Shown piece after piece: positions 1 through 7,955 of a stretch of 64,000 nucleotides of DNA. A program made the position numbers and the translations under genes. The notes beneath the pieces are model-generated. The model saw nothing but the letters and a program-made list of their open reading frames with translations, ran no database searches and was not told the origin of the DNA. Numbering within the stretch: position 1 is the stretch's first letter; each line of letters begins with the position of its first letter. Source of the stretch: CAVTLG01 sp963735495 (GTDB lineage Bacteria > Chloroflexota > Ktedonobacteria > Ktedonobacterales > Ktedonobacteraceae); NCBI GenBank assembly GCA_963735495.1, contig CAVTLG010000015.1:124001-188000 (forward strand), given 5' to 3'.

Positions 1-1000
1 TCTGGACGGTGAGACCACGGTCCACGACCAGCTGCATGGCGCTATGGTCTTCAAAAACAGTGACCTGGACGACTTTATTATCCTCAAAGCAAACGGACTG
101 GCACCATATCACCTCGCACACCTGGTCGATGACCATCTGATGGGTATCACCCATGTATTGCGCGGCGAAGAATGGATCTCTAGCGCGCCACGGCATATCC
201 AGATCTACCAGGCACTGGGCTGGGAAGCGCCATTGTTCTACCACGTACCATCCGTGTTGGGCAAAGATAAAAAGAAATTGAGCAAACGGAAAAATGCTCC
301 CTCCTGGTCCGACTTCCAGAAACAGGGCTTTTTGCCCGAAGCAGTCTTTAACTTCCTGTCCTTGCTCGGCTGGTCCTATGACGATAAGACCGAAATCTTC
401 AGCAAAGAGGAGTTGATCCGCGCATTTACGCTGGAGCGTGTTAGCGTCTCGGGCGGCATCTACGATCCAGATAAACTGCTGTGGATGAATGGCTTTTACA
501 TTCGCCAGCTCCCATTAGAGGAACTCGTACAGCGCTCCCTTCCTTACATGGAACGCCCAGAGACGGAGGGCGGCCTACCCGATAGCGTGCAACGTCCACT
601 CGATATTATGTATACAACGCGTGTACTCAGCCTTGAGCATGAGCGCCTGAAAACCTTAGGTGAAGCTGCACATGTGGTCTCTTTCTTCTTTGAAAAGGAT
701 GTCACATACGAGCTGGCAATACTGATCCAAAAAGGCATGGACGCTCCACGCACGCGTGATGCCTTGCAAGCTGCCTACGAGCTGTTGGCAGGACTGGAGC
801 AATGGGAACATACGCCCATGGAGCTTTCTATGCGCGCATTAGCCACGAAGCTCGACCTGAAAGTAGGGCAATTGTTCGGCTCAGTACGCACGGCTGTCAG
901 CGGACGAACCGCGACACCACCGCTCCCAGAGATGATGGAAGTGCTTGGCCGCGAAGTCTGCCTGCGACGTATTGCAGAGGCTATCACGCGCCTGGACTAA
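1..1000 (+). CDS. gltX: Glutamyl-tRNA synthetase, C-terminal part (cut by window start)
   Basis: Class I aminoacyl-tRNA synthetase that charges tRNA-Glu in the cytoplasm. The reading frame is open from the first bases, so the N-terminal half with the HIGH motif lies outside the window. About 332 residues remain. They include the end of the catalytic domain (HVLRGEEWISSAPRH, typical of GluRS/GlnRS) and the KMSKS-equivalent loop read as KLSKRKN, followed by the helical anticodon-binding domain. The stop is followed after 15 bases by a perfect 15-bp hairpin. The assignment to GluRS rather than GlnRS rests on the bacterial-type C-terminal helical domain. Confidence 0.95.
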   Translation, partial: LDGETTVHDQLHGAMVFKNSDLDDFIILKANGLAPYHLAHLVDDHLMGITHVLRGEEWISSAPRHIQIYQALGWEAPLFYHVPSVLGKDKKKLSKRKNAPSWSDFQKQGFLPEAVFNFLSLLGWSYDDKTEIFSKEELIRAFTLERVSVSGGIYDPDKLLWMNGFYIRQLPLEELVQRSLPYMERPETEGGLPDSVQRPLDIMYTTRVLSLEHERLKTLGEAAHVVSFFFEKDVTYELAILIQKGMDAPRTRDALQAAYELLAGLEQWEHTPMELSMRALATKLDLKVGQLFGSVRTAVSGRTATPPLPEMMEVLGREVCLRRIAEAITRLD

Positions 1001-1015
1001 AACCAAAACATCAAC

Positions 1016-1050
1016 GATGCCAGGCACTCTACGGAAGAGTGCCTGGCATC
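1016..1050. terminator. Perfect 15-bp hairpin between gltX and the next gene
   Basis: The arms at 1016-1030 and 1036-1050 are exact reverse complements (GATGCCAGGCACTCT) with a 5-base loop. There is no T-run on the plus strand; an A-rich stretch precedes it. It may be a processing or termination structure. Confidence 0.6.
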
Positions 1051-1074
1051 ACAAAAGATCGGAAGAGGGCACGC

Positions 1075-1722
1075 ATGATTAATAAAGACTACCTTTTGCG
1101 CCTGGCTGAGCAATTTGGCAGAGAGCTAGCCGTGTTACTCCACCTGAGACAGTCCAGTAAATATGATGAGGCCCTCATCTATATTGATGATCTCCTGCTT
1201 AAAACGGTAGGGCTGACGTCCCGCTTTATTAACTCCCTCGCAGAGGATGTACTCGTCAAGATGCTCTCACCGCTGGGTCCTCTGAACGTTGACGCGAGCC
1301 TATGGATCGCTACGATGCTGAAAGCTGAAGGAGAGATCTACGAAGAGCAGGGTAATACGAAAGAAAGCTATTATCGCTACCTCAAGTCCTTGTATCTGTT
1401 CCTTGCCGTCCTGCACCAGGAACCGGCGGACAGCGACTCACATTTTTATATTGAAGCGCAGGAATTACTCAAAAAGCTCACAGACTATGAGCTGCCTAAT
1501 TATGTAAAACAGCAGTTGCTTCCGTATTATGAGCATGTTGGACAGTATGCCAGGACCGAGGATACGCTCTTTGAATTGCTTGAGGCATCTCCCCACGATA
1601 GCAAGTTGCTTGCACAGGGACGCGCTTTTTATACACGCTTGCTCGCCAAAAGTGCCGCCGATCTGCAGGCAGGGAATTTTTCACATGAGGAGGCGGAAGA
1701 GGGATTGAAACAATTACAATAG
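1075..1722 (+). CDS. DUF6483-like helical protein
   Basis: A 215-residue, almost entirely alpha-helical soluble protein with a TPR-like pattern in its middle (E..YEEQGNTKESYYRYLKSL). The N-terminus MINKDYLLRLAEQFGR resembles the DUF6483 family, whose function I do not know. The ATG at 1075 was chosen over longer in-frame starts because GGAAGAGGG lies just upstream and translation further upstream would run through the gltX 3' end. There is no signal peptide and no membrane segment. Confidence 0.65.
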   Translation: MINKDYLLRLAEQFGRELAVLLHLRQSSKYDEALIYIDDLLLKTVGLTSRFINSLAEDVLVKMLSPLGPLNVDASLWIATMLKAEGEIYEEQGNTKESYYRYLKSLYLFLAVLHQEPADSDSHFYIEAQELLKKLTDYELPNYVKQQLLPYYEHVGQYARTEDTLFELLEASPHDSKLLAQGRAFYTRLLAKSAADLQAGNFSHEEAEEGLKQLQ

Positions 1723-1837
1723 AAACCGTTTGATAGGACGAATGCCTAAAGACAACTACTGGACAAACGGACGCTTATTGGTTACACTTCATACTTAACA
1801 CCCTCTTAACATTACAAGTGGAAAGTATGAGTAATCG

Positions 1838-2536
1838 ATGGCGTTAACGCAGACAAAAGATGTTTTTTTACCGAGAAGAGGTAAGCTCGTGGCATCCGTT
1901 AAATCTCCTGAACTCGTGCGCTCAACCGTAGCTGATACCTGGCGCTGGATGTGGCGCGACACTTTAATGCGGATTATTCCCATGGGACTTGTGCCATTTC
2001 TGTATATTGCCGTCTTTCACCTCCCCTTATCATTTCTAGGATTGACGCTGCCTCACGTACCACAGCAGGTCTTGCTGGGCGTGGGCGTGGGAATTGCCAT
2101 GACCGCCTTCGCCGCAGCCTACCGCATGTATATCGTCGGACCCTGGTTCCGCCGCCCCACACCGACTGATCAACTCGTGCAAAGTCTGTTTTATCTGTTC
2201 ATCAATGCGCCCGTTGAAGAGTTATTTTTTCGTGGCTTGCTGTTAGCTGCCGTCACACAGTGGACCGGCTGGCTCGGCTGGGGCTGGCTGGTCAGCACTA
2301 TAGCCTATACGCTCTATCACCGCCTTGGGAAATGGAATTGGCGTAGCGTAGGTGGAGTTGGACTGGCTGGAGTCGTCTTTAGTCTGGTCTATCTCCTGCA
2401 ACCTGGTCCACGGTCACTGCTAGCCGTCATTATCGTCCATGGCCTCACCACCAGCGGCTTCCTTAGCTGGGGGGACGAACTACTCTATCAGCGCTGGAAG
2501 CGTCGACAGGCAAAAATAGCAGCAGAGCGCATATAA
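1838..2536 (+). CDS. CPBP-family intramembrane metalloprotease
   Basis: A 232-residue membrane protein. The CPBP (Rce1/Abi) glutamate motif is seen as PVEELFFRGLL at about residues 122-132. A later helix carries the expected histidine (VIIVHGLTTSGF), and another His sits in AYTLYHRLG. These residues would coordinate zinc inside the membrane. About six hydrophobic segments surround them, and the C-terminus is basic. Family members range from prenyl-protein proteases to bacteriocin self-immunity proteins; the substrate here is unknown. It appears monocistronic. Confidence 0.82.
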   Translation: MALTQTKDVFLPRRGKLVASVKSPELVRSTVADTWRWMWRDTLMRIIPMGLVPFLYIAVFHLPLSFLGLTLPHVPQQVLLGVGVGIAMTAFAAAYRMYIVGPWFRRPTPTDQLVQSLFYLFINAPVEELFFRGLLLAAVTQWTGWLGWGWLVSTIAYTLYHRLGKWNWRSVGGVGLAGVVFSLVYLLQPGPRSLLAVIIVHGLTTSGFLSWGDELLYQRWKRRQAKIAAERI

Positions 2537-2803
2537 AGATATCACCTTTGTGACCAATGCATGCTTTCAGGCGTAATCTTGTTAGACGCTGAAGCATTGT
2601 CAGCAAGCAGTTGTTCCACAAAAGAGGAAAAGTGGAGAGGCACTCGCCACAGCGTTTACAATAACAAGAGAGAGGAACGGTCTGGGGCCGCTATCCCTAA
2701 CCGTGCTATATCGTTACCGACAAGCACCCAATTCGTCTACCCTTTCAGGTACGACAAAGAATACTATCGATTCAGATATCCTTTATTCCTGGAGGTCCAT
2801 GTT

Positions 2804-3751
2804 TTGAAAATAGTTGTTACCGGAGGAGCAGGTTTTATTGGCTCCAATTTGTGCGCACGTTTACTCGCAGAAGGACATAGCGTCCTGTGCATTGACAATT
2901 TTGTAACCGGCTCAAAAGAAAATATTGCACCACTTCTCAATCATCCAGGCTTCAGCTTTTTAGAACAGGATGTCACACAGCCATTTACTTTCGAGGCCGA
3001 AGCTATCTTTCATCTTGCCAGTCCGGCCAGCCCTGTGGGCTATATGGAACACCCTATCGAGACGATTCTGGTGAATAGCCTGGGCACCTACCGGATGCTG
3101 GAAGCAGCCCGTCAGCAGAACGCGCGCTTTCTGGTCTCTTCTACCTCAGAAATCTATGGCGATCCGTTGATCCATCCGCAAAAAGAAGATTATTGGGGCA
3201 ATGTTAATCCCATTGGTCCACGTGCCTGCTACGATGAGAGTAAACGGCTCGGCGAGACACTCACAATGGAATACTATCGACAATATCAGCAAAATATACG
3301 TATCGTTCGTATTTTTAATACCTATGGACCCAATAGCCAGCTCGACGACGGACGTATGATCCCTAATTTTATTACGCAAGCGCTGAAAAATGAACCCCTG
3401 ACGATCTACGGCGATGGTCAAAAGACCCGTAGCATCACTTACGTCAGTGACCTGGTGGAAGGTTTAGTGCTGGCCATGTTTCAGCCACATACCACCGGTG
3501 AGGTATTTAACCTGGGAAGCTCCGAAGAACATACGGTATTAGAATACGCACACATGATTATTCAACTCTGTAATTCTTCATCACAGATCGTCTTCGAGAG
3601 CAGCCGCGTGGATGATCCAGAACGCCGACGAGCAAATGCGAACAAGGCACAACAAGTACTGGGATGGCAGCGCAAAGTGAGCATGGAAGACGGATTACGC
3701 AAAACGATTGAGTGGTTTGGTAAACGTATCGCTCAGCTCTCTACCGTCTAG
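2804..3751 (+). CDS. UDP-glucuronate decarboxylase-like NAD-dependent epimerase (TTG start)
   Basis: An extended short-chain dehydrogenase of 315 residues. It has an N-terminal Rossmann motif GGAGFIGSN, the HLASPASP segment and SSTSEIYGDP typical of UDP-xylose synthase-type enzymes, and a catalytic YxxxK seen as YDESK. The likely reaction is UDP-glucuronate to UDP-xylose for surface polysaccharide, which fits the O-antigen ligase gene downstream. The start is TTG at 2804, 8 bases after GGAGG (2791-2795). The ATG at 2799 is out of frame and stops after two codons. Other NDP-sugar epimerases are possible. Confidence 0.85.
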   Translation: MKIVVTGGAGFIGSNLCARLLAEGHSVLCIDNFVTGSKENIAPLLNHPGFSFLEQDVTQPFTFEAEAIFHLASPASPVGYMEHPIETILVNSLGTYRMLEAARQQNARFLVSSTSEIYGDPLIHPQKEDYWGNVNPIGPRACYDESKRLGETLTMEYYRQYQQNIRIVRIFNTYGPNSQLDDGRMIPNFITQALKNEPLTIYGDGQKTRSITYVSDLVEGLVLAMFQPHTTGEVFNLGSSEEHTVLEYAHMIIQLCNSSSQIVFESSRVDDPERRRANANKAQQVLGWQRKVSMEDGLRKTIEWFGKRIAQLSTV

Positions 3752-3767
3752 CAGATAAGTCAGGAAC

Positions 3768-3790
3768 CCTGTCCCGTAGAAAGGGACGGG
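3768..3790 (+). terminator. Weak hairpin after the epimerase gene
   Basis: An 8-bp GC-rich stem (CCTGTCCC with GGGACGGG, one G-U pair) lies 16 bases after the stop. No T-run follows, so intrinsic termination is uncertain. Confidence 0.35.
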
Positions 3791-3833
3791 CTTGCGGAGA
3801 TGGTGGGAGCGTTCGTGGCCTTTGCAATCGCTC

Positions 3834-3891
3834 GGGTAGGGGCGTCACCTTGCGTGCGCCCCGAGGTGGTCGCAAAGTGACGCCCCTACCC
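3834..3891. repeat. 58-bp palindromic repeat with GTAGGGGCG ends
   Basis: The 21-base arms at 3834-3854 and 3871-3891 pair with one mismatch and flank a 16-base loop. It lies in the 262-base gap between the epimerase and O-antigen ligase genes. It looks like a dispersed palindromic intergenic repeat rather than a terminator, since there is no T-run. Confidence 0.7.
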
Positions 3892-4013
3892 CGTTTCCCA
3901 ACATTTCCCCCGGGAGGATGGAGACCCCGTAAAAAAACGCCATTGACAAAATCACAAACATATTTTTATTATCTGAGCTGTGAAAGGCCCAGGCCAGGGG
4001 CAAGCGATGAGAC

Positions 4014-5642
4014 ATGTATAATGCACATATTGACGATATTGACGTTGTTACTCACACAACACTATTCAAACGCATAGAGCAAAGCATACGAGATCAGGCG
4101 ACTGGCGCAAATATAGTTGGCCTAGTTGGAGCACTGCTGGCGCTTTTTTGTCTGCTCGCCATCAGCGATACACAGTATCTGAACATACGCTTGCCGCTGT
4201 ATATGCTTGTCGTCATCCTGGTTCTCCTGCGTCCACGTATGGCGCTCTACTTGCTACCCATCGCTATACCCTGGGGATCACTGGATACCAACAGCGGACT
4301 CAGCCCGAAAGGATACGACGCCGATATACTGGTTGGCTTGCTGGCAGTAAGCTGGCTCCTGAGTTTCACGCTCCGCCAACGCGCAGGCACGAGAAACGGC
4401 GGTCCCCTTGATCGAGAGTCAGCCAATGTTCCACGCTATCTCGCTTGCGCTACCGCCTTGCTCTTGCTCAGTATGCTCATTTCGACGTTAGCAGCATTTA
4501 GCATCGTGGCCAGTGTGGAACAGATCGTCAAATGGTCTGAGCTGCTCGTGCTCATTTTGCTGGCAGCACAGTATATACGCACACGACGCCAGGTCTGGAC
4601 ATTGGTGGTGGTGATCTGCCTCGCGGCAGTGTCACAGGCGTTTCTGGGATACGCTCAGGAGTTCCTGGATATCGGACCAGCCTCGTTCATACGTGATGCC
4701 AGTTTGCGCGTCTATGGGACGATGGATCAGCCAAATCCATTCGCCGGATACATCAATATGGCACTGCTGATCACCCTCGCCGTGACGTTATTGGGACGAA
4801 ACTGGGGTCCCCGTCTGCTTGCTGGCATGGCGACGGTATTGCTGGCAGGCGTAGAGTTTTTCACCCAATCAAAAGGCGGTTGGCTAGCCTTTGGTGCCGC
4901 GACTTTATTTCTCCTCGCCGTAGGATTTCCACGCTTGCGCCCATGGATAGGCGTTTGTCTGATCGCACTCTTAGTCATCATTACTGTTGCTCTCACCGGA
5001 CAGCTTCCAGCCAGCTTGATGCAACCACTGCTGACAAAAGCTGGTCTGGTAGGTATTTCCTTCACGCATCCGCTCCCATCTAGCGGCGCAAACGCTGAAC
5101 GTCTAGCACATTGGATCGCCGGCATTGGGGAGTTTCTGAGCCATCCACTCATTGGCGTGGGCATCGGCAACTACGCATATGCCTATGCGCAGTATGCTCC
5201 CCCGGGAGTCTATACCAATCCTTTAGGACACGCGCATAATTACTACATCAATATTGCCGCAGAAGCTGGTATATTTGGCTTAGTAGCCTTCTTACTATTC
5301 CTGACAGCCATTTTTGTCGCAGGTAGTCAAACATACCGCAACATTCACCAGCGCTACCGACAGGCCATCTTACAGCTCGCGAAACCTCAGCTCGCTCGTA
5401 CAACACTGGAAACAAGCAGGAATTTGCAACGTTTGAGTATGCTGATCAATGATAGAGCACTGGCACTAGGTCTGTTAGCCTCACTACTCTCCGTGTGCGT
5501 ACATAATCTGGTGGACAATTTGTATGTCCACAGCATGACCAGCCTCTTCGCGTTACTTATTGTGTTACTCATACGCCTGGATAGAGTAGCAGAACAGAAA
5601 AGCGGCATACACGCGGGTGAAGGATCTCTTGATCGAGCATAA
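4014..5642 (+). CDS. O-antigen ligase (Wzy_C/RfaL-like) family membrane protein
   Basis: A 542-residue polytopic membrane protein with about 11-12 hydrophobic segments. The family signature region is GVGIGNYAYAY followed by GHAHNYYINIAAEAGIFG, which is characteristic of O-antigen ligases and polymerases acting on lipid-linked sugars at the outer face of the cytoplasmic membrane. In an organism without classical LPS it probably joins or polymerises exopolysaccharide. The upstream epimerase could supply a sugar nucleotide. A strong intrinsic terminator begins inside its stop codon. Confidence 0.85.
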   Translation: MYNAHIDDIDVVTHTTLFKRIEQSIRDQATGANIVGLVGALLALFCLLAISDTQYLNIRLPLYMLVVILVLLRPRMALYLLPIAIPWGSLDTNSGLSPKGYDADILVGLLAVSWLLSFTLRQRAGTRNGGPLDRESANVPRYLACATALLLLSMLISTLAAFSIVASVEQIVKWSELLVLILLAAQYIRTRRQVWTLVVVICLAAVSQAFLGYAQEFLDIGPASFIRDASLRVYGTMDQPNPFAGYINMALLITLAVTLLGRNWGPRLLAGMATVLLAGVEFFTQSKGGWLAFGAATLFLLAVGFPRLRPWIGVCLIALLVIITVALTGQLPASLMQPLLTKAGLVGISFTHPLPSSGANAERLAHWIAGIGEFLSHPLIGVGIGNYAYAYAQYAPPGVYTNPLGHAHNYYINIAAEAGIFGLVAFLLFLTAIFVAGSQTYRNIHQRYRQAILQLAKPQLARTTLETSRNLQRLSMLINDRALALGLLASLLSVCVHNLVDNLYVHSMTSLFALLIVLLIRLDRVAEQKSGIHAGEGSLDRA

Positions 5643-5676
5643 AGCAGCTATCTTGCTCGCCTGCTTTATGCCTTTT
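5637..5676 (+). terminator. Intrinsic terminator of the O-antigen ligase gene
   Basis: A perfect 11-bp stem (GCATAAAGCAG at 5637-5647 with its complement at 5661-5671) is followed by CTTTT. The left arm contains the TAA stop codon. Confidence 0.8.
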
Positions 5677-5749
5677 GAGCAGTGGTTTCAGCGCCTTGCT
5701 GCTCGCTTTTAGCTGAAAAAACGGGAAACAAAGATCATGACATAGCATC

Positions 5750-5778
5750 TTGACACGATGGGAGTACTACACTATAAT
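5750..5778 (+). promoter_or_regulatory. Full-consensus sigma-70 promoter for rpsU
   Basis: TTGACA at 5750-5755, a 17-base spacer, and TATAAT at 5773-5778. Both boxes match the consensus exactly. A transcript would start near 5785 and have an 80-base leader. Confidence 0.85.
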
Positions 5779-5865
5779 TTTTCCGCAGGTCCACGAAGTA
5801 GGGAGGATGCATAACCATGTCCGTCTTACCTGCCTCGAAACTAGGCCACGAGAGGGGGGATTCTG

Positions 5866-6048
5866 GTGTCGAAAGTCATGATAAGCGACAACGAATCGTT
5901 TGAAATAGCCTTAAAACGCTTCAATCGTAAGATTCAGCAGGATGGCATCCTCGCCGAGGCACGTCGCCGTGAGCATTACGAGAAACCTAGCGTCAAAAGG
6001 AAGCGGAAAGAAGCAGCAAGACGGCGTAAGACAGCACGCAGAAGTTAA
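5866..6048 (+). CDS. rpsU: 30S ribosomal protein S21
   Basis: A 60-residue, very basic protein matching S21 (SFEIALKRFNRKIQQDGILAE, then a Lys/Arg-rich tail). It joins the small ribosomal subunit near the 3' end of 16S rRNA. The start is GTG at 5866, six bases after AGGGGGGA. The next in-frame ATG (5878) would remove conserved residues. The gene stands alone behind a consensus promoter. Two short frames beginning at 5810 and 5818 overlap its start in the other phases. Confidence 0.95.
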   Translation: MSKVMISDNESFEIALKRFNRKIQQDGILAEARRREHYEKPSVKRKRKEAARRRKTARRS

Positions 6049-6306
6049 GATAAGGTAGCCGGATATCTGGGGACGCTTTTACCTCACACAGGGCCATAAC
6101 TGCTCACGAAGCGTTGTGGGATACAAGTGTTCCCTGGTTGTTCCCGAGCGTGGGCCTGGGAAGAGCAGAGAGCGAACGCTTTCTGAGACGCTATTTGATA
6201 CAATGACCTCGATAAATGAGGAATAAATGCAAGACAATTTCATTTTATTTTTTCATGATTGTACCTTCATCGAGAGAAATATAGTGGACTGCTGAGGGGT
6301 ATTTTT

Positions 6307-6867
6307 ATGCACGAGCATACTTTAATAGAACTATACGTAAACCTGAGCGATAATCAGCTCAATACCCAGATCGAACAACAACTCTCCTCCGTTGATCTGG
6401 ATGGCACTGTGGTGCGCACATTGGAGGCAGTAAATATCCATCAGCCGACCATGCTGACATTGCTGATTACCGATGACGACGGTATCCGTGATATGAATAA
6501 ACAGTACCGAGAGCAGAATAAAGCCACTGATGTGCTCTCATTTCCTTTACTTGAGCAGCCACTGGCGCAAGCTCCAGCCGATCAGCTGTGGGCGCCACAG
6601 CCGGCAACAGACGCAGAGCAACAAGCCATACCGCCCTTCGTCAACCCACCAGACGCAACCACAAACCTGGGCGATATTGTTATGTCCTGGCCAACTCTCG
6701 TGCAACAGGCAACCGAAGCTGGACATGATACGCCCACAGAGCTACTTTATTTGCTCTCGCATGGCGTCTTACATCTCGTCGGCTATGATGATCAGACCGA
6801 AGCAGGCTACGAGGCCATGGTACGTATTCAACACTCCGTATTACAAGCAGGCGGACATAAAGTGTGA
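6307..6867 (+). CDS. ybeY: Endoribonuclease YbeY (rRNA maturation factor)
   Basis: A 186-residue UPF0054/YbeY metalloprotein needed for 16S rRNA 3'-end maturation and ribosome quality control in bacteria. Motifs are DVLSFPL, LGDIVMSWP and the zinc-site segment HGVLHLVGYDD. The third ligand position, normally His (GYDH), is Asp162 here. A proline-rich insertion of about 35 residues lies between VLSFPL and LGDIVMS. The ATG at 6307 follows GAGGGG (6294-6299). The next gene overlaps its stop by four bases, so the pair is translationally coupled. Confidence 0.92.
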   Translation: MHEHTLIELYVNLSDNQLNTQIEQQLSSVDLDGTVVRTLEAVNIHQPTMLTLLITDDDGIRDMNKQYREQNKATDVLSFPLLEQPLAQAPADQLWAPQPATDAEQQAIPPFVNPPDATTNLGDIVMSWPTLVQQATEAGHDTPTELLYLLSHGVLHLVGYDDQTEAGYEAMVRIQHSVLQAGGHKV

Positions 6868-7295
6868 GCACGATGAACCATCCCTCTCTTCAACCAGTAC
6901 AGCCATTACCAAAGCATTCACAGAAAAGCGCGTGGAAGAGGTTTGTGGCAGGCTTCGGCTATGCCTTCAGCGGTCTATGGTACGCGCTACGCACCCAACG
7001 CAATGTGCGCGTTCATCTAGTGGCAGCTCTGCTAGCCATCCTGTTGGGCATCTGGTTGCATATCTCGGCCCTTGAATTTGCACTGCTGTTCGTGGCAATT
7101 ACGGGCGTTTTTAGCGCAGAGATGTTTAATACGGTGCTTGAACTGTGTGTCGATCTGGCATCACCCACGTATCATCCTCTGGCTAAAATAGCCAAAGATG
7201 TGGCGGCAGGTGCTGTCTTACTCAATGCTCTATTGGCGATTATCATCGGTTCATTTGTCTTTATTCCGCATTTGCTGGCATTGCACTGGCCATAG
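6864..7295 (+). CDS. dgkA: Diacylglycerol kinase / undecaprenol kinase family
   Basis: A 143-residue membrane enzyme of the small DgkA family. It has three hydrophobic helices, the N-terminal segment FGYAFSGLWYALRTQRNVRVH, and the catalytic and metal-binding segment FSAEMFNTVLELCVD followed by AKDVAAGAVLL. In Gram-positive-type bacteria this family phosphorylates undecaprenol for cell-wall lipid recycling. The start is GTG at 6864, overlapping the ybeY stop (GTGA); ATG 6873 is an alternative. The ybeY-dgkA order is common in bacteria, often followed by era, which is not present here. Confidence 0.9.
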   Translation: MSTMNHPSLQPVQPLPKHSQKSAWKRFVAGFGYAFSGLWYALRTQRNVRVHLVAALLAILLGIWLHISALEFALLFVAITGVFSAEMFNTVLELCVDLASPTYHPLAKIAKDVAAGAVLLNALLAIIIGSFVFIPHLLALHWP

Positions 7296-7319
7296 ACCCC
7301 TGACAAAATGGGGAATTTC

Positions 7320-7348
7320 TTGCACCAACACTACTGACATGGTAGGAT
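7320..7348 (+). promoter_or_regulatory. Putative promoter for the GtrA gene
   Basis: TTGCAC at 7320-7325, a 17-base spacer, and TAGGAT at 7343-7348. It is near consensus and sits 54 bases before the chosen start codon. Confidence 0.45.
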
Positions 7349-7401
7349 GGACGCAATAGGCTATACCCGAAATCGTGAGTATAGAGGAGCGCAATAACGT
7401 T

Positions 7402-7953
7402 ATGAATCTTTTGCTAAAGCTAAATTCTCTGGGAAAGCGACTATTAAATATACGCGTTATCCGCTATGGATTGGTCGGCGGCATTGGCATTCCAGTCAAT
7501 GAACTGGCACTCTTCGTTTTCACCTATCTCTTGAGCAGTCTCGCTCTCACCTTCAATCTGCCTTTTGTAGGGCAGACTGATCTGCACTATGCGCTGGATT
7601 CGGCCTGCGCCTTTGAGGTCAGTACCACGGTCAATTTCGTGCTCAATCAGCTCTTTACCTACCACGAGCAGAAAATCCAGGGCTGGCGGCACTGGATACA
7701 ACGAGCCGCGAAGGCACAATTGACCAGCCTTTCAGCCCTACTGCTCTCATTTATCGTCGGCCTGGTGCTCGTCTATGGATTTCGTGTCAACCAATATATT
7801 GCCAACCCAACCGGCATCATTGTCGCCTTTGGCTATAATTTCTTTATCTCAAAGAAACTGGTCTTCCGGCCCACAACCTCTTCTCCAGAGCCATTGGCCA
7901 TGGAGATCAAGGCTCAAAACGAATTAGAGGTACCGTCGGCAATACAGAAATAG
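7402..7953 (+). CDS. GtrA family membrane protein
   Basis: A 183-residue protein with four hydrophobic segments in the GtrA/PF04138 pattern: RYGLVGGIGIPVNELALFVF at the start, STTVNFVLNQLFTY in the middle, and NPTGIIVAFGYNFFISKKLVF at the end. GtrA proteins are thought to flip polyprenyl-phosphate-linked sugars or help their transfer to cell-surface polymers. The ATG at 7402 is preceded by GAGGAG (7384-7389). The stop lies only two bases from the stop of the convergent methyltransferase. Confidence 0.88.
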   Translation: MNLLLKLNSLGKRLLNIRVIRYGLVGGIGIPVNELALFVFTYLLSSLALTFNLPFVGQTDLHYALDSACAFEVSTTVNFVLNQLFTYHEQKIQGWRHWIQRAAKAQLTSLSALLLSFIVGLVLVYGFRVNQYIANPTGIIVAFGYNFFISKKLVFRPTTSSPEPLAMEIKAQNELEVPSAIQK

Positions 7954-7955
7954 AG

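Noticed and set aside
3850..4077. 75-residue frame through the palindrome before the O-antigen ligase
   Set aside because: It translates the repeat hairpin, lacks a ribosome site and overlaps the start of a real gene.
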